A DNA stretch of 52,819 nucleotides from an uncultured Bacteroidota bacterium (lineage in GTDB: Bacteria; Bacteroidota; Bacteroidia; Flavobacteriales; Flavobacteriaceae), in contig CACPPV010000008.1 of assembly GCA_902635895.1 (NCBI GenBank), positions 1-52,819 of the forward strand, written 5' to 3'. The notes below the pieces were generated by a model that saw only the letters and a program-made list of their open reading frames with translations, did no database searches and was not told the origin of the DNA. The translations under genes and the position numbers were made by a program. Positions within the stretch are counted from its first letter, which is position 1. Each line of letters opens with the position of its first letter. Shown here piece after piece: positions 35,277 through 43,086 of this stretch.

Positions 35277-35598
35277 GTTTTTTAAAAAGATTATATTTTT
35301 TTCTGTTTGGATTAGGACTTGGTATAATAATTCTAGTTTTTGTAACTAATAAAAAAGGAACTAAGTTTAATTATATGCCAAATAAAAGAGTAGTTAATGA
35401 TATTTATAAAAAAAATGGATTTTTAATGATTCTAATAACAAAATTTCAAAAGAGGAATTCATCAAAAACTATGAGGTTGATTTTCAAAAAAGTAATACTA
35501 AGCTAGATTCTTGTAAAACTTACTATGTAGAATATAAAAACAAAAAATTTAACGTTGTAAACTGTAATAAAAAAGCTTCGTTTAAAAAGATAAATTAG
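35273..35598 (+). pseudogene. DUF4258-like membrane-anchored protein, frameshifted at an A8 tract
   Basis: The intact start encodes a hydrophobic N-terminus (residues 5-25) and FNYMPNKRVVNDIYKK. The frame then enters an unlikely sequence and stops at 35504-35506. Adding one A to the A8 tract at 35408-35415 continues in another frame to a stop at 35596-35598, giving a coherent tail with NYEVDFQKSNTKL and CKTYYVEYKNKKF. This matches my memory of a conserved flavobacterial DUF4258-like protein. It could be a real mutation, a homopolymer assembly error, or slippage-dependent expression. It overlaps tsaE by 4 bases and the convergent proline dehydrogenase gene by 17. Confidence 0.7.
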
Positions 35599-36763
35599 CT
35601 TTTTTTCTTCGCTTTTTTTCATTTAAAATCAATTGTAATTCTCTTCCTGTCTGCCCTTGTACTGAAGTATTTTCTTGTGCTCTACGAATGAGATAAGGCA
35701 TTAGGTTTTTAACTGAACCAAAAGGTAAGATTTTAAAAGTATTGTATTTTTTTTGACCTAAGTTAAAAGATATATTATCACTCATTCCAAAAAGTTGACC
35801 AAACCATACTCTTTGGTCATTATGTTTTATTTTTCTTTTTTTCATTATATCCATTACTTTTAAAATAGAATCTTCATTATGTGATGCACATACGAAAGAG
35901 ATTCTATTCAAATTATCAAAAACAAAATCAACTCCTCTGTTAAAATTATTATCGGTTTCATTTTTAGAGTCACAAATTGGAGATTCAATTCCTTTATTCA
36001 TTGCAATTTTTCTTTCTTTTTCCATGTATGCTCCTCTAACTAATTTTAAACCAAATTGAATATCCTTGTTTTTCTTATTTTTCAATAATTCTCTCATATA
36101 TTTTAACCTGTCTTTTCTGTAAAGCTGTACCGTATTAAAAACTATTGGGTTGGACTTATTAAATTTTCTCATCATTACAATAGCTAAATCGTCAATTGCT
36201 TTCTGAACATCAACCTCCTCTGCATCAATAAGAATTTTAACATTTTCAGAAAATGCTTTTTCACAAACTTTTTCAAACCTGTCGACTACCCTAGACCATG
36301 AATCATTTTCAGAATCAGTTAGAGGTAATCCAGATGACATCTTGATAAACAAATCAGTAGAACCTAAACAAGTTGGTTTAAATACTGCAAAAGGAACTTC
36401 GTTTTTATTTTTAATAAAATCAATGATTGAGAGTTTTTTGTTCAAACAATTATCAAACTCTATTTCATTAATAAAACCCTCAGTTGAGAAATCTAGAACT
36501 GAACAAACATTTTTTTTATAAAGTTTTTCTATAACAGAAATACAATCTTCTTGAGTGACACCTCCACAAAAATGATCAAAAACAGTTGCTTTAATTATGG
36601 GAGTCACTGGCAAGTTAAACTTTAAAGAAAAATTTGTTAGTGAAGTCATTAACTTAACAACTGACTGATTTCCAATAATTTTAAAAAGAAAATAAGCTCG
36701 ATTTAATTCAAAATTAGATTTTAAAGAAAAGGCTTCTTTAGTATTGGAAAAAATATTATTCAA
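35582..36763 (-). CDS. Proline dehydrogenase
   Basis: The 393-residue flavoenzyme oxidises L-proline to pyrroline-5-carboxylate. It is monofunctional, without the P5C dehydrogenase domain of long PutA. Conserved blocks are FAVFKPTCLGS, ILIDAEEVDVQKAID, FGLKLVRGAYMEKER and the C-terminal RRAQENTSVQGQTGREL, which carries substrate-binding arginines. The start is a TTG codon at 36763, since no suitable ATG is near. It is divergent from aroB with 64 bases between. Confidence 0.94.
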   Translation of the reverse strand: MNNIFSNTKEAFSLKSNFELNRAYFLFKIIGNQSVVKLMTSLTNFSLKFNLPVTPIIKATVFDHFCGGVTQEDCISVIEKLYKKNVCSVLDFSTEGFINEIEFDNCLNKKLSIIDFIKNKNEVPFAVFKPTCLGSTDLFIKMSSGLPLTDSENDSWSRVVDRFEKVCEKAFSENVKILIDAEEVDVQKAIDDLAIVMMRKFNKSNPIVFNTVQLYRKDRLKYMRELLKNKKNKDIQFGLKLVRGAYMEKERKIAMNKGIESPICDSKNETDNNFNRGVDFVFDNLNRISFVCASHNEDSILKVMDIMKKRKIKHNDQRVWFGQLFGMSDNISFNLGQKKYNTFKILPFGSVKNLMPYLIRRAQENTSVQGQTGRELQLILNEKKRRKKANLSF

Positions 36764-36827
36764 ACAAGTAAATTTTAATCTAATTTACATAGTTTTTTTA
36801 AAAAAAAAATATGTTATTTTGTAGTGA

Positions 36828-37883
36828 ATGAATGAAGATATTATATCCACTAATTACCCCGTTTCCTTTAAGGACAAAGGATATGATTTTTTAAAAGAAA
36901 TTATAAAAAATAATAACTACTCAAAAATCTTCCTTCACGTTGATGAAAATACGAAGAAATGTTGTTTAGATTATTTTTTAAAACACTTAAATAATTTAAA
37001 AATTATCGAAATTGAATCAATTAGTGGTGAAGAAAATAAAAACATCAATTCATGTCTTAAACTATGGCAAGAAATTTCTGAAAAAGGTGGAGATAGAAGT
37101 AGCTTATTAATTAATTTAGGTGGAGGTGTTGTTACAGATATGGGTGGTTTTGTCGCTAGTACTTTCAAAAGAGGAATTGATTATGTTAACATTCCAACCA
37201 CATTATTATCAATGGTTGATGCATCAGTTGGAAGTAAAACTGGAATTGATTTTGGGGTTTTAAAAAATCAAATAGGGACATTTTACGATCCAAAACTTGT
37301 AATAATTGATCCTAATTATTTAGATACTCTTCCCGAAAAAGAAAAGTTAAGTGGATACGCCGAAGTTTTTAAACATTCCTTAATAAGCAATAACCATATC
37401 TTTAATCAATTAATTAAATCAAATAATATTTTTATTGATTCTAAAGTTATTCACGATTCAATTTCTGTAAAAAACAACATAGTAATAAAAGATAAATTTG
37501 AAAAAAAAGAAAGAAAATCTTTAAACTATGGACATACACTTGGACATGCTATTGAATCTTTTTTATTAAATTCTAATAAAAAATTGTTGCATGGTGAAGC
37601 TATTGCTATTGGTATAATTTTAGCTACGTTCCTCTCATATAAACTATATGATTTTTCTAAAAAAAATCTTGAATTAATTAAAAATCATTTAAAAAATTTG
37701 TTTGGAAATACGAATTTTGAACCAAAAGAAATTGAAAAAATAATCGATCTATTAAAACATGATAAAAAAAATAGTCATGGAAAGGTTAATTTTATTTTGC
37801 TGAAAGAAATTGGTAAACCTGTTTATGATGTTGAAATAGGTAAAGATCTAATACTTGAATCTTTTGATTTTTACTTAAGCTGA
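36828..37883 (+). CDS. aroB: 3-dehydroquinate synthase
   Basis: The 351-residue NAD- and metal-dependent enzyme makes 3-dehydroquinate in the shikimate pathway. Markers are the NAD-binding GGGVVTDMGGFVAS, IPTTLLSMVDASVGSKTGID, the metal ligand region GYAEVFKHSL and NYGHTLGHAIE. Length is normal. It converges on ppc with a 9-base overlap of 3' ends. Confidence 0.97.
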   Translation: MNEDIISTNYPVSFKDKGYDFLKEIIKNNNYSKIFLHVDENTKKCCLDYFLKHLNNLKIIEIESISGEENKNINSCLKLWQEISEKGGDRSSLLINLGGGVVTDMGGFVASTFKRGIDYVNIPTTLLSMVDASVGSKTGIDFGVLKNQIGTFYDPKLVIIDPNYLDTLPEKEKLSGYAEVFKHSLISNNHIFNQLIKSNNIFIDSKVIHDSISVKNNIVIKDKFEKKERKSLNYGHTLGHAIESFLLNSNKKLLHGEAIAIGIILATFLSYKLYDFSKKNLELIKNHLKNLFGNTNFEPKEIEKIIDLLKHDKKNSHGKVNFILLKEIGKPVYDVEIGKDLILESFDFYLS

Positions 37884-40457
37884 ATTTCTACTTGCATTAA
37901 TATTTCCAAATAAAGATCTAGTAACCATTTTTTCATAAACTTCTAAATTCTCTGACTTGTCTTTTTTATTCTCTATTTCTTTAATTTTTCTTAATGCAAA
38001 TTGTTGAATAGTAATTAAAGGAAGAACAATTTTTTCTCTTATTTCAATGGAAGCTTTATTAGCTGGTTCATTTTCCATCAATGAGTTAAAACCGGATAGT
38101 CTTAAAATAAGTTTTTTAGTCAGTTTATACTCATCATAAATCAAGGACCAAAATTCTCCATATTCTGGATCATTTTTCATGTAAGCAGTTAATTTAAAAA
38201 AAGATTTAGTTAAACTCATCATACTGTTAGACATTAGAGTTCTAAAAAATGGAGAGCTTTTATATAGTTTTTTGATTTTTGAAAATTCTTTTTTATCACT
38301 GTAATATTTTAATGCAGTTCCCACCCCATAAAAACCAGGAACATTTTGCTTTAATTGACTCCAGCTTCCAACAAATGGTATAGCTCTTAGAGATGAAAAA
38401 TCGAACTTTGAATCGACACTTCCTCTTTTTGAAGGTCTACTTCCAATATTTGTTTTAGCATAATACTTTATAGTACTAACATGTTCTAAATAAGGAACAA
38501 ATTTTGGGTGACTTTTAAAGTCACTATATGCCTTATAACTGATGTTTGCGAGTTTATCTAGGATTTTCTTATCGTCTTTTCCAGATTGAACATTTGAATC
38601 GTTAAATACTCTGTTTTGAATTCCAGAGCTCAAAAGTTGTTCTAAATTATATTGACAAGACTGAATAGTTCCAAAATTTGAACTAATAGTTTGACCTTGA
38701 ACAGTTAATTGAATTTCATCAGATTCAACAAATGTTCCCATGGAAGAATAAAATTGATGAGTATTACCCCCACCTCTAGCTGGTGGTCCACCTCTACCGT
38801 CAAAGAAAACTGCTTTAATTCCATATTTTCTAGAAATACTAGTAAGAGCTTCTTTTGCCTTAAGAATGCTCCAATTAGCCATCAAATAACCACCATCTTT
38901 AGTACCATCAGAAAAACCTAACATAATTGTTTGTTGATTTTTTCTTGAAAGTAAATGTTTTTTGTAGATAGGATTATTGTAAACAGTTTCCATAACCATA
39001 GGTGCAACTTTCAAATCAGAAACAGTTTCGAATAACGGAACAATATCTACAGTTGGGTTTTCCCAATCACTTAATCTAAACATAGTAAACACCTCTAAAA
39101 TATTTAAAGCAGATTGATTGTTACTAATAATATATCTGTTACATGCCTTTTCTCCGTTATTTGCTTGAATTTCTTTCATAGCTCTAATCGAGCCAAGAGT
39201 AGAGTTTGCTAAACCGTCAAATAATTCTGGAGATATATCACCTTTAATTTTAGACAATGTTTTTATTTTATCAGATTCATTTAATTCTAAATAATTTTTA
39301 GGAAATAGTTTGTTAAGTTTTTTTTGTGCTATTTTAAAAATTGAACTGAAAGCACTGCTGTGAATTCTAGAGTCCTGCCTTATATCTAAGCTAGCAAAAT
39401 GATAACCAAATATTTTAACTTTATCAATAATATCGTCAAGTTCATCAAGAAATAAAGAATTGTGCTCTGAAATTAAAATTTCCTTTATTTGATGTAAGCT
39501 ATCATTAAGTTCTGAAAGACTAATTTTTGGAGTTTTGCTTTCATTAAAAATGCTTCTATATAGTCTGTTTTCTATATCAATTACTTTACTTTCTACGTTT
39601 TTAAAAGTTAACCTTCTTCTTAGATTTCTTATATCTCTGTAATAATTCTTTATTATGTCACTTCTTAACTTGTTTGCTGTTTTTAAAGTGATTTTAGTAG
39701 TAACAAAAGGATTTCCGTCTCTGTCACCACCAGGCCAAAAGCCAAGGTTTATAATATCATTGTCAAAATCATTTCCATCAAAAATGTTTGTTTTTACATA
39801 TTTGTAGATATTACTAACTGAATTGTAAAAAACGTTTTCTAAATACCAAGTTAAGCTTACAGCTTCATCATAAGGAGTTGGCTTTTTATTTTTAAAAAAA
39901 GGGGTTTTTCCTAGTTGAGAAAGCAAAACCTTAATTTGAGCTAAATCATTAATTTTTACAGCTTCAGTCAAATCAGTAATAATTCCTAAAACAGATCCAG
40001 GATAAAACTGTGTTGGATGTGCGGTTAGAACTGGTCTTACTTTAAATGTTGATAAATATTTTTTAAGCTCTGGCTTTTTATTCTTGGACTCAACTTCTTC
40101 CTTAAGACTCCTAAGAGTTCCCCTACCATCTAAATTATTAATTTGAGAAAATGAAGCGTCTTCGACGGCATCAAACAATACAACTTGTCGCTCGATATAC
40201 TGAATAAAACGAAATAAGAGTGAAATTTTTTCAGACTCATCTGTTTGATTCATATATAAATTGAAGAAATTTTCAACAATTTGAGACGGGTTAAGATTTT
40301 TTTCATAACCTTTAACGCATTCTGCCTCAAAAAGAGGAAGCATTACACCTGTGTTTGCAATACTTTCGTAGGGTAAGGTTGAAAAAATACTATTATATAA
40401 ATTGAATCTTGAAAGAACTTTATCGTTAAATCTTTCTTTCTTTGTAATCTCTCTCAC
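37875..40457 (-). CDS. ppc: Phosphoenolpyruvate carboxylase
   Basis: The 860-residue enzyme carboxylates phosphoenolpyruvate to oxaloacetate, replenishing the TCA cycle. The catalytic His is in VLTAHPTQ near residue 146, and the second active-site region GRGGPPARGGGNTHQF is near 553. GFWPGGDRDGNPFV is also conserved. The C-terminus ends INASRNSA instead of the common QNTG. Translation starts at GTG (40457), 5 bases after the Lrp-family gene, so the two are co-transcribed. Confidence 0.95.
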   Translation of the reverse strand: MREITKKERFNDKVLSRFNLYNSIFSTLPYESIANTGVMLPLFEAECVKGYEKNLNPSQIVENFFNLYMNQTDESEKISLLFRFIQYIERQVVLFDAVEDASFSQINNLDGRGTLRSLKEEVESKNKKPELKKYLSTFKVRPVLTAHPTQFYPGSVLGIITDLTEAVKINDLAQIKVLLSQLGKTPFFKNKKPTPYDEAVSLTWYLENVFYNSVSNIYKYVKTNIFDGNDFDNDIINLGFWPGGDRDGNPFVTTKITLKTANKLRSDIIKNYYRDIRNLRRRLTFKNVESKVIDIENRLYRSIFNESKTPKISLSELNDSLHQIKEILISEHNSLFLDELDDIIDKVKIFGYHFASLDIRQDSRIHSSAFSSIFKIAQKKLNKLFPKNYLELNESDKIKTLSKIKGDISPELFDGLANSTLGSIRAMKEIQANNGEKACNRYIISNNQSALNILEVFTMFRLSDWENPTVDIVPLFETVSDLKVAPMVMETVYNNPIYKKHLLSRKNQQTIMLGFSDGTKDGGYLMANWSILKAKEALTSISRKYGIKAVFFDGRGGPPARGGGNTHQFYSSMGTFVESDEIQLTVQGQTISSNFGTIQSCQYNLEQLLSSGIQNRVFNDSNVQSGKDDKKILDKLANISYKAYSDFKSHPKFVPYLEHVSTIKYYAKTNIGSRPSKRGSVDSKFDFSSLRAIPFVGSWSQLKQNVPGFYGVGTALKYYSDKKEFSKIKKLYKSSPFFRTLMSNSMMSLTKSFFKLTAYMKNDPEYGEFWSLIYDEYKLTKKLILRLSGFNSLMENEPANKASIEIREKIVLPLITIQQFALRKIKEIENKKDKSENLEVYEKMVTRSLFGNINASRNSA

Positions 40458-40462
40458 TTATA

Positions 40463-40945
40463 TTATTGTAATTCATTAAAAATTCTGTGCATAAGTCTCT
40501 TCTTATCATTTATGCTTTCTTCAAGTGATATCATGGTTTCAGTTCTTGAAACACCTTCAACATCATCAATTAGAAAAATTATTTCCTTTGCATGATCAGT
40601 ACTTTTAGCACGAACTTTACAGAAAATATTAAATTTTCCAGTAGTTATGTGAGCAACGGTAACAAATGGAATGGATTCAAGTTTTTGTAAAACAAATTTC
40701 GTTTGATGAGTTTTTTCAAGAAAAATTCCGATGTAAGCAATGAATGTATAACCTAATTTTTTGTAGTCCAAGGTTAATGAAGATCCTTTTATAATACCGG
40801 CATCTTCCATTTTTTTTACACGTACATGAACAGTACCAGCTGAAATGAGTAACTTCTTAGCAATGTCAGTAAAAGCTGTTCTTGTATTGTCAATTAGAAG
40901 ATCAAGTATTTGGTGATCTATCTCATCAAGTTTAATTTTAGCCAT
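40463..40945 (-). CDS. Lrp/AsnC-family transcriptional regulator
   Basis: The 160-residue protein has an N-terminal winged HTH (LDEIDHQILDLLIDNTRT, then the HTH with TVHVRVKKMEDAG) and a C-terminal AsnC/RAM ligand-binding domain, including KVRAKSTDHAKEII. Such regulators sense amino acids and form octamers. I use the ATG at 40945: an upstream TTG at 40975 lies inside the predicted -7 element. Its position directly before ppc suggests it may respond to amino-acid status and shares a transcript with ppc. Confidence 0.93.
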   Translation of the reverse strand: MAKIKLDEIDHQILDLLIDNTRTAFTDIAKKLLISAGTVHVRVKKMEDAGIIKGSSLTLDYKKLGYTFIAYIGIFLEKTHQTKFVLQKLESIPFVTVAHITTGKFNIFCKVRAKSTDHAKEIIFLIDDVEGVSRTETMISLEESINDKKRLMHRIFNELQ

Positions 40946-40972
40946 TCTTTTGTATTTTAAATTAAAGAATTG

Positions 40973-41004
40973 CAAATATATTGAATTATTTTTAACTAAA
41001 TCAA
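40973..41004 (-). promoter_or_regulatory. Bacteroidetes-type promoter for the lrp-ppc unit
   Basis: On the minus strand TTG (41004-41002), a 21-base spacer and TATATTTG (40980-40973) fit TTG-N19..21-TAnnTTTG. The predicted start near 40967 is about 20 bases before the ATG at 40945 and argues against the TTG start at 40975. Confidence 0.55.
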
Positions 41005-41008
41005 TACT

Positions 41009-42115
41009 TTAATGAATATTTCGCAATTTATTAACATATCTTATAATTTCGTCAATACAAGAGGGTGTAGATAAATTGAATATTTTATCAATATTTAGGA
41101 AATCAACTAATAAGTGACCATTAATATCATTAAGTTCTCCAATTTGAGAAAGTTCTGGAATAAATTCAATTTTCTTCTCTTTTAAATTTAATTTTTCCTT
41201 GTACATTAAAGAGATATTATTTCTTTCAAAACTAGAATCCTTTTTAATTTTAATGTTAATTATTTTAATGTCGCATAATTGTTTTTTGTTTTCAGGAATT
41301 TGATAATATGTTTTATAATCAATATTAGTGTTTAAGATTGCATTTACGGCATAAATAAGTGAAAAACAAACATATTTTCTTGAAATTTCTCTTTGATAGT
41401 CTTCTTCTAGATGACCTGATTCAAATAAAATAGTTGGAGTTTCTAAAGATTGAAATGTATCTCCTACACAATTTAAATTAAAATCGTCACTGTATCTACC
41501 AATGTTCCCAGGGATAACAGTGCTCATTTTTTCAAATACACTTGAAATAACCTGCATTGATGAAATTCTGGAATTAGTTTCTGATTTTATATCATCAGCA
41601 GAGGGAGATAAGAAGGAAATTACAGAACTATTAAAATTATTTAAAGAATAAATAGTTCTTTGATCGTGTAAATTAAAACAAAAATCAGGATTATATTCAT
41701 CATAAATATTTCGTAAAAGTTTACTTTCAGGTTGACTGAGATCTACAGCATCTCTGTTTAAATCAATATTATTTGAATTTTCTCGAGTGTAGGCCTTAGC
41801 CCCGTCAGGATTTAGAATGGGAATAATTTTTAAATGAATTCTGGATTTTAATTCTTTTCCATAAGATTCTAAATAAGACAAAAAATCAAACAATGCTTTA
41901 GTTGAAGTAGATTCATTTCCATGCATCTGAGACCATATTAAAATTTTAACGTCACCTAAACCATAAGACAAGGAATATATTGGGAGGTTTTTCACACTAA
42001 AACCCAAAATATTGAAATCGTATTCTTCCAAAAGTTTTTCAATAGAGTTGTTTGTGATATAACGCCCAAAGAGGGTTTTAACTTTATAATTATTGTAAGA
42101 TTTTATTTCTTTCAT
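41009..42115 (-). CDS. M14-family zinc carboxypeptidase
   Basis: The 368-residue protein has an M14 peptidase fold. Zinc ligands are H65 and E68 in QMHGNEST and a later His in FNLHDQRTIYS, and the catalytic Glu is in TILFESGHL. The LNRDAVDLSQPES region matches the family. There is no signal peptide, so it is probably cytoplasmic; the C-terminal 100 residues are poorly conserved. A -7 match lies upstream at 42127-42134. Substrate unknown, perhaps a cell-wall or cytoplasmic peptide. Confidence 0.88.
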   Translation of the reverse strand: MKEIKSYNNYKVKTLFGRYITNNSIEKLLEEYDFNILGFSVKNLPIYSLSYGLGDVKILIWSQMHGNESTSTKALFDFLSYLESYGKELKSRIHLKIIPILNPDGAKAYTRENSNNIDLNRDAVDLSQPESKLLRNIYDEYNPDFCFNLHDQRTIYSLNNFNSSVISFLSPSADDIKSETNSRISSMQVISSVFEKMSTVIPGNIGRYSDDFNLNCVGDTFQSLETPTILFESGHLEEDYQREISRKYVCFSLIYAVNAILNTNIDYKTYYQIPENKKQLCDIKIINIKIKKDSSFERNNISLMYKEKLNLKEKKIEFIPELSQIGELNDINGHLLVDFLNIDKIFNLSTPSCIDEIIRYVNKLRNIH

Positions 42116-42362
42116 TTAGAACAGGACAAATTTAATAATACTATTGATTACAATTGTGAACTTAAATTAATAATATTTATGAGGATTTTTTTAATAATTG
42201 TTACATTGTTAAACATAATTTTAAATAAAAAACATAAAATACTGATTTTAAACATTTTATATATATTTATTTCAATCTATAGTTTAATATAAAACTTTGT
42301 TATATTAATGTTTTGTTATAATAAAATTTAAAATTATTATATTTATATTTACAAATGTATAC
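42116..42362. other. AT-rich intergenic region between the M14 peptidase and HTH genes
   Basis: The longest gene-free stretch, about 247 bases and strongly AT-rich. On the minus strand TAAATTTG (42134-42127) matches the -7 consensus for the peptidase gene, with a TTG only 16 bases upstream instead of 19-21. On the plus strand TATATTTA-like sequence precedes the HTH gene. A 37-codon hydrophobic ORF (42179-42292) is probably chance. No RNA gene is visible. Confidence 0.4.
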
Positions 42363-42704
42363 ATGAAAAATTTTGTTGAAAAACTAAAAATTATAATTGA
42401 TAATGAAGGATTGACTGCTTCAAAATTTTCTGAAAAAATTGGAGTTCAAAGATCAAGCGTGTCTCACATTTTAAGTGGAAGAAATAAACCAAGTTTAGAT
42501 TTTATTTTAAAAATCAAAAATTCTATTGAAAATATAGATTTAGAATGGCTTCTTTCTGACAAAATTGAAGATAATTACGAAAAACAAGAAGAAACCTCCC
42601 ACTCTACCGTAATACAAAGTGATAAAAAAGATTTAAAAAGTAAAAATATCGATAGAATTGTAATTTTTTTTAAAGATGGTTCTTTTAATAACTACGATAA
42701 TTAA
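42363..42704 (+). CDS. XRE-type helix-turn-helix regulator
   Basis: The 113-residue protein has an N-terminal HTH_3/XRE domain (about residues 5-60), with the helices around LTASKFSEKIGV and RSSVSHILSGRNKPS. A linker of about 35 charged residues leads to a short conserved end (IDRIVIFFKDGSFNNY). The target is unknown. It is followed 13 bases later by a small lipoprotein gene, probably on the same transcript. Confidence 0.9.
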   Translation: MKNFVEKLKIIIDNEGLTASKFSEKIGVQRSSVSHILSGRNKPSLDFILKIKNSIENIDLEWLLSDKIEDNYEKQEETSHSTVIQSDKKDLKSKNIDRIVIFFKDGSFNNYDN

Positions 42705-42717
42705 TATTTTTGTAAAA

Positions 42718-43086
42718 ATGAGATATTTTATAGTTTTATTTTTTATTGTTTCTTGCCAATATCCTGAGAGAGATTGTTTAAATTTTCAAACAGGAACATT
42801 TGAATTTGAATCCATTTCCTCGGACGGAGATACCCTAAAAACAAAATTTACTAGAACTAAAGATCTTGAAATAGGATATTTTGATAACAAGATTGACTCC
42901 AACTCAGTAAAATGGGTTTCTGACTGTGAATGCATATACAGAAAAATAAATCCCAAATCTTTGAATGAAAAAAAAGCAGTTCAGATGAAAATACTCAGCA
43001 CCAATGAAGACTCCTATGTGTTCGAGTACTCATTTGTTGGAGATACAAAAAACAAACAAAGAGGGTTTGTTAAAAAAATTAATTAA
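42718..43086 (+). CDS. Small conserved lipoprotein next to topoisomerase IV genes
   Basis: I start at the ATG at 42718 (122 residues), because it gives a lipoprotein signal with the lipobox FFIVSC, the Cys at residue 13; an in-frame GTG-like start 42 bases earlier would destroy this. The mature part has GTFEFESISSDGDTLKT and a DCECIYRKINPKS stretch, a family I recall beside parC in flavobacteria and sometimes mislabelled as topoisomerase. No enzyme motif is present. Its 3' end overlaps convergent parC by 8 bases. Confidence 0.75.
   Translation: MRYFIVLFFIVSCQYPERDCLNFQTGTFEFESISSDGDTLKTKFTRTKDLEIGYFDNKIDSNSVKWVSDCECIYRKINPKSLNEKKAVQMKILSTNEDSYVFEYSFVGDTKNKQRGFVKKIN

Noticed and set aside
42179-42292. 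A 37-codon hydrophobic ORF in the AT-rich gap before the HTH gene
   Set aside because: ATT, TTA and ATA codons from AT-rich DNA give hydrophobic peptides by chance; there is no start signal or recognised homologue.
42676-42717. An upstream extension of the small lipoprotein by 14 residues
   Set aside because: It would bury the lipobox and overlap the HTH gene stop; the ATG at 42718 gives a canonical lipoprotein signal.
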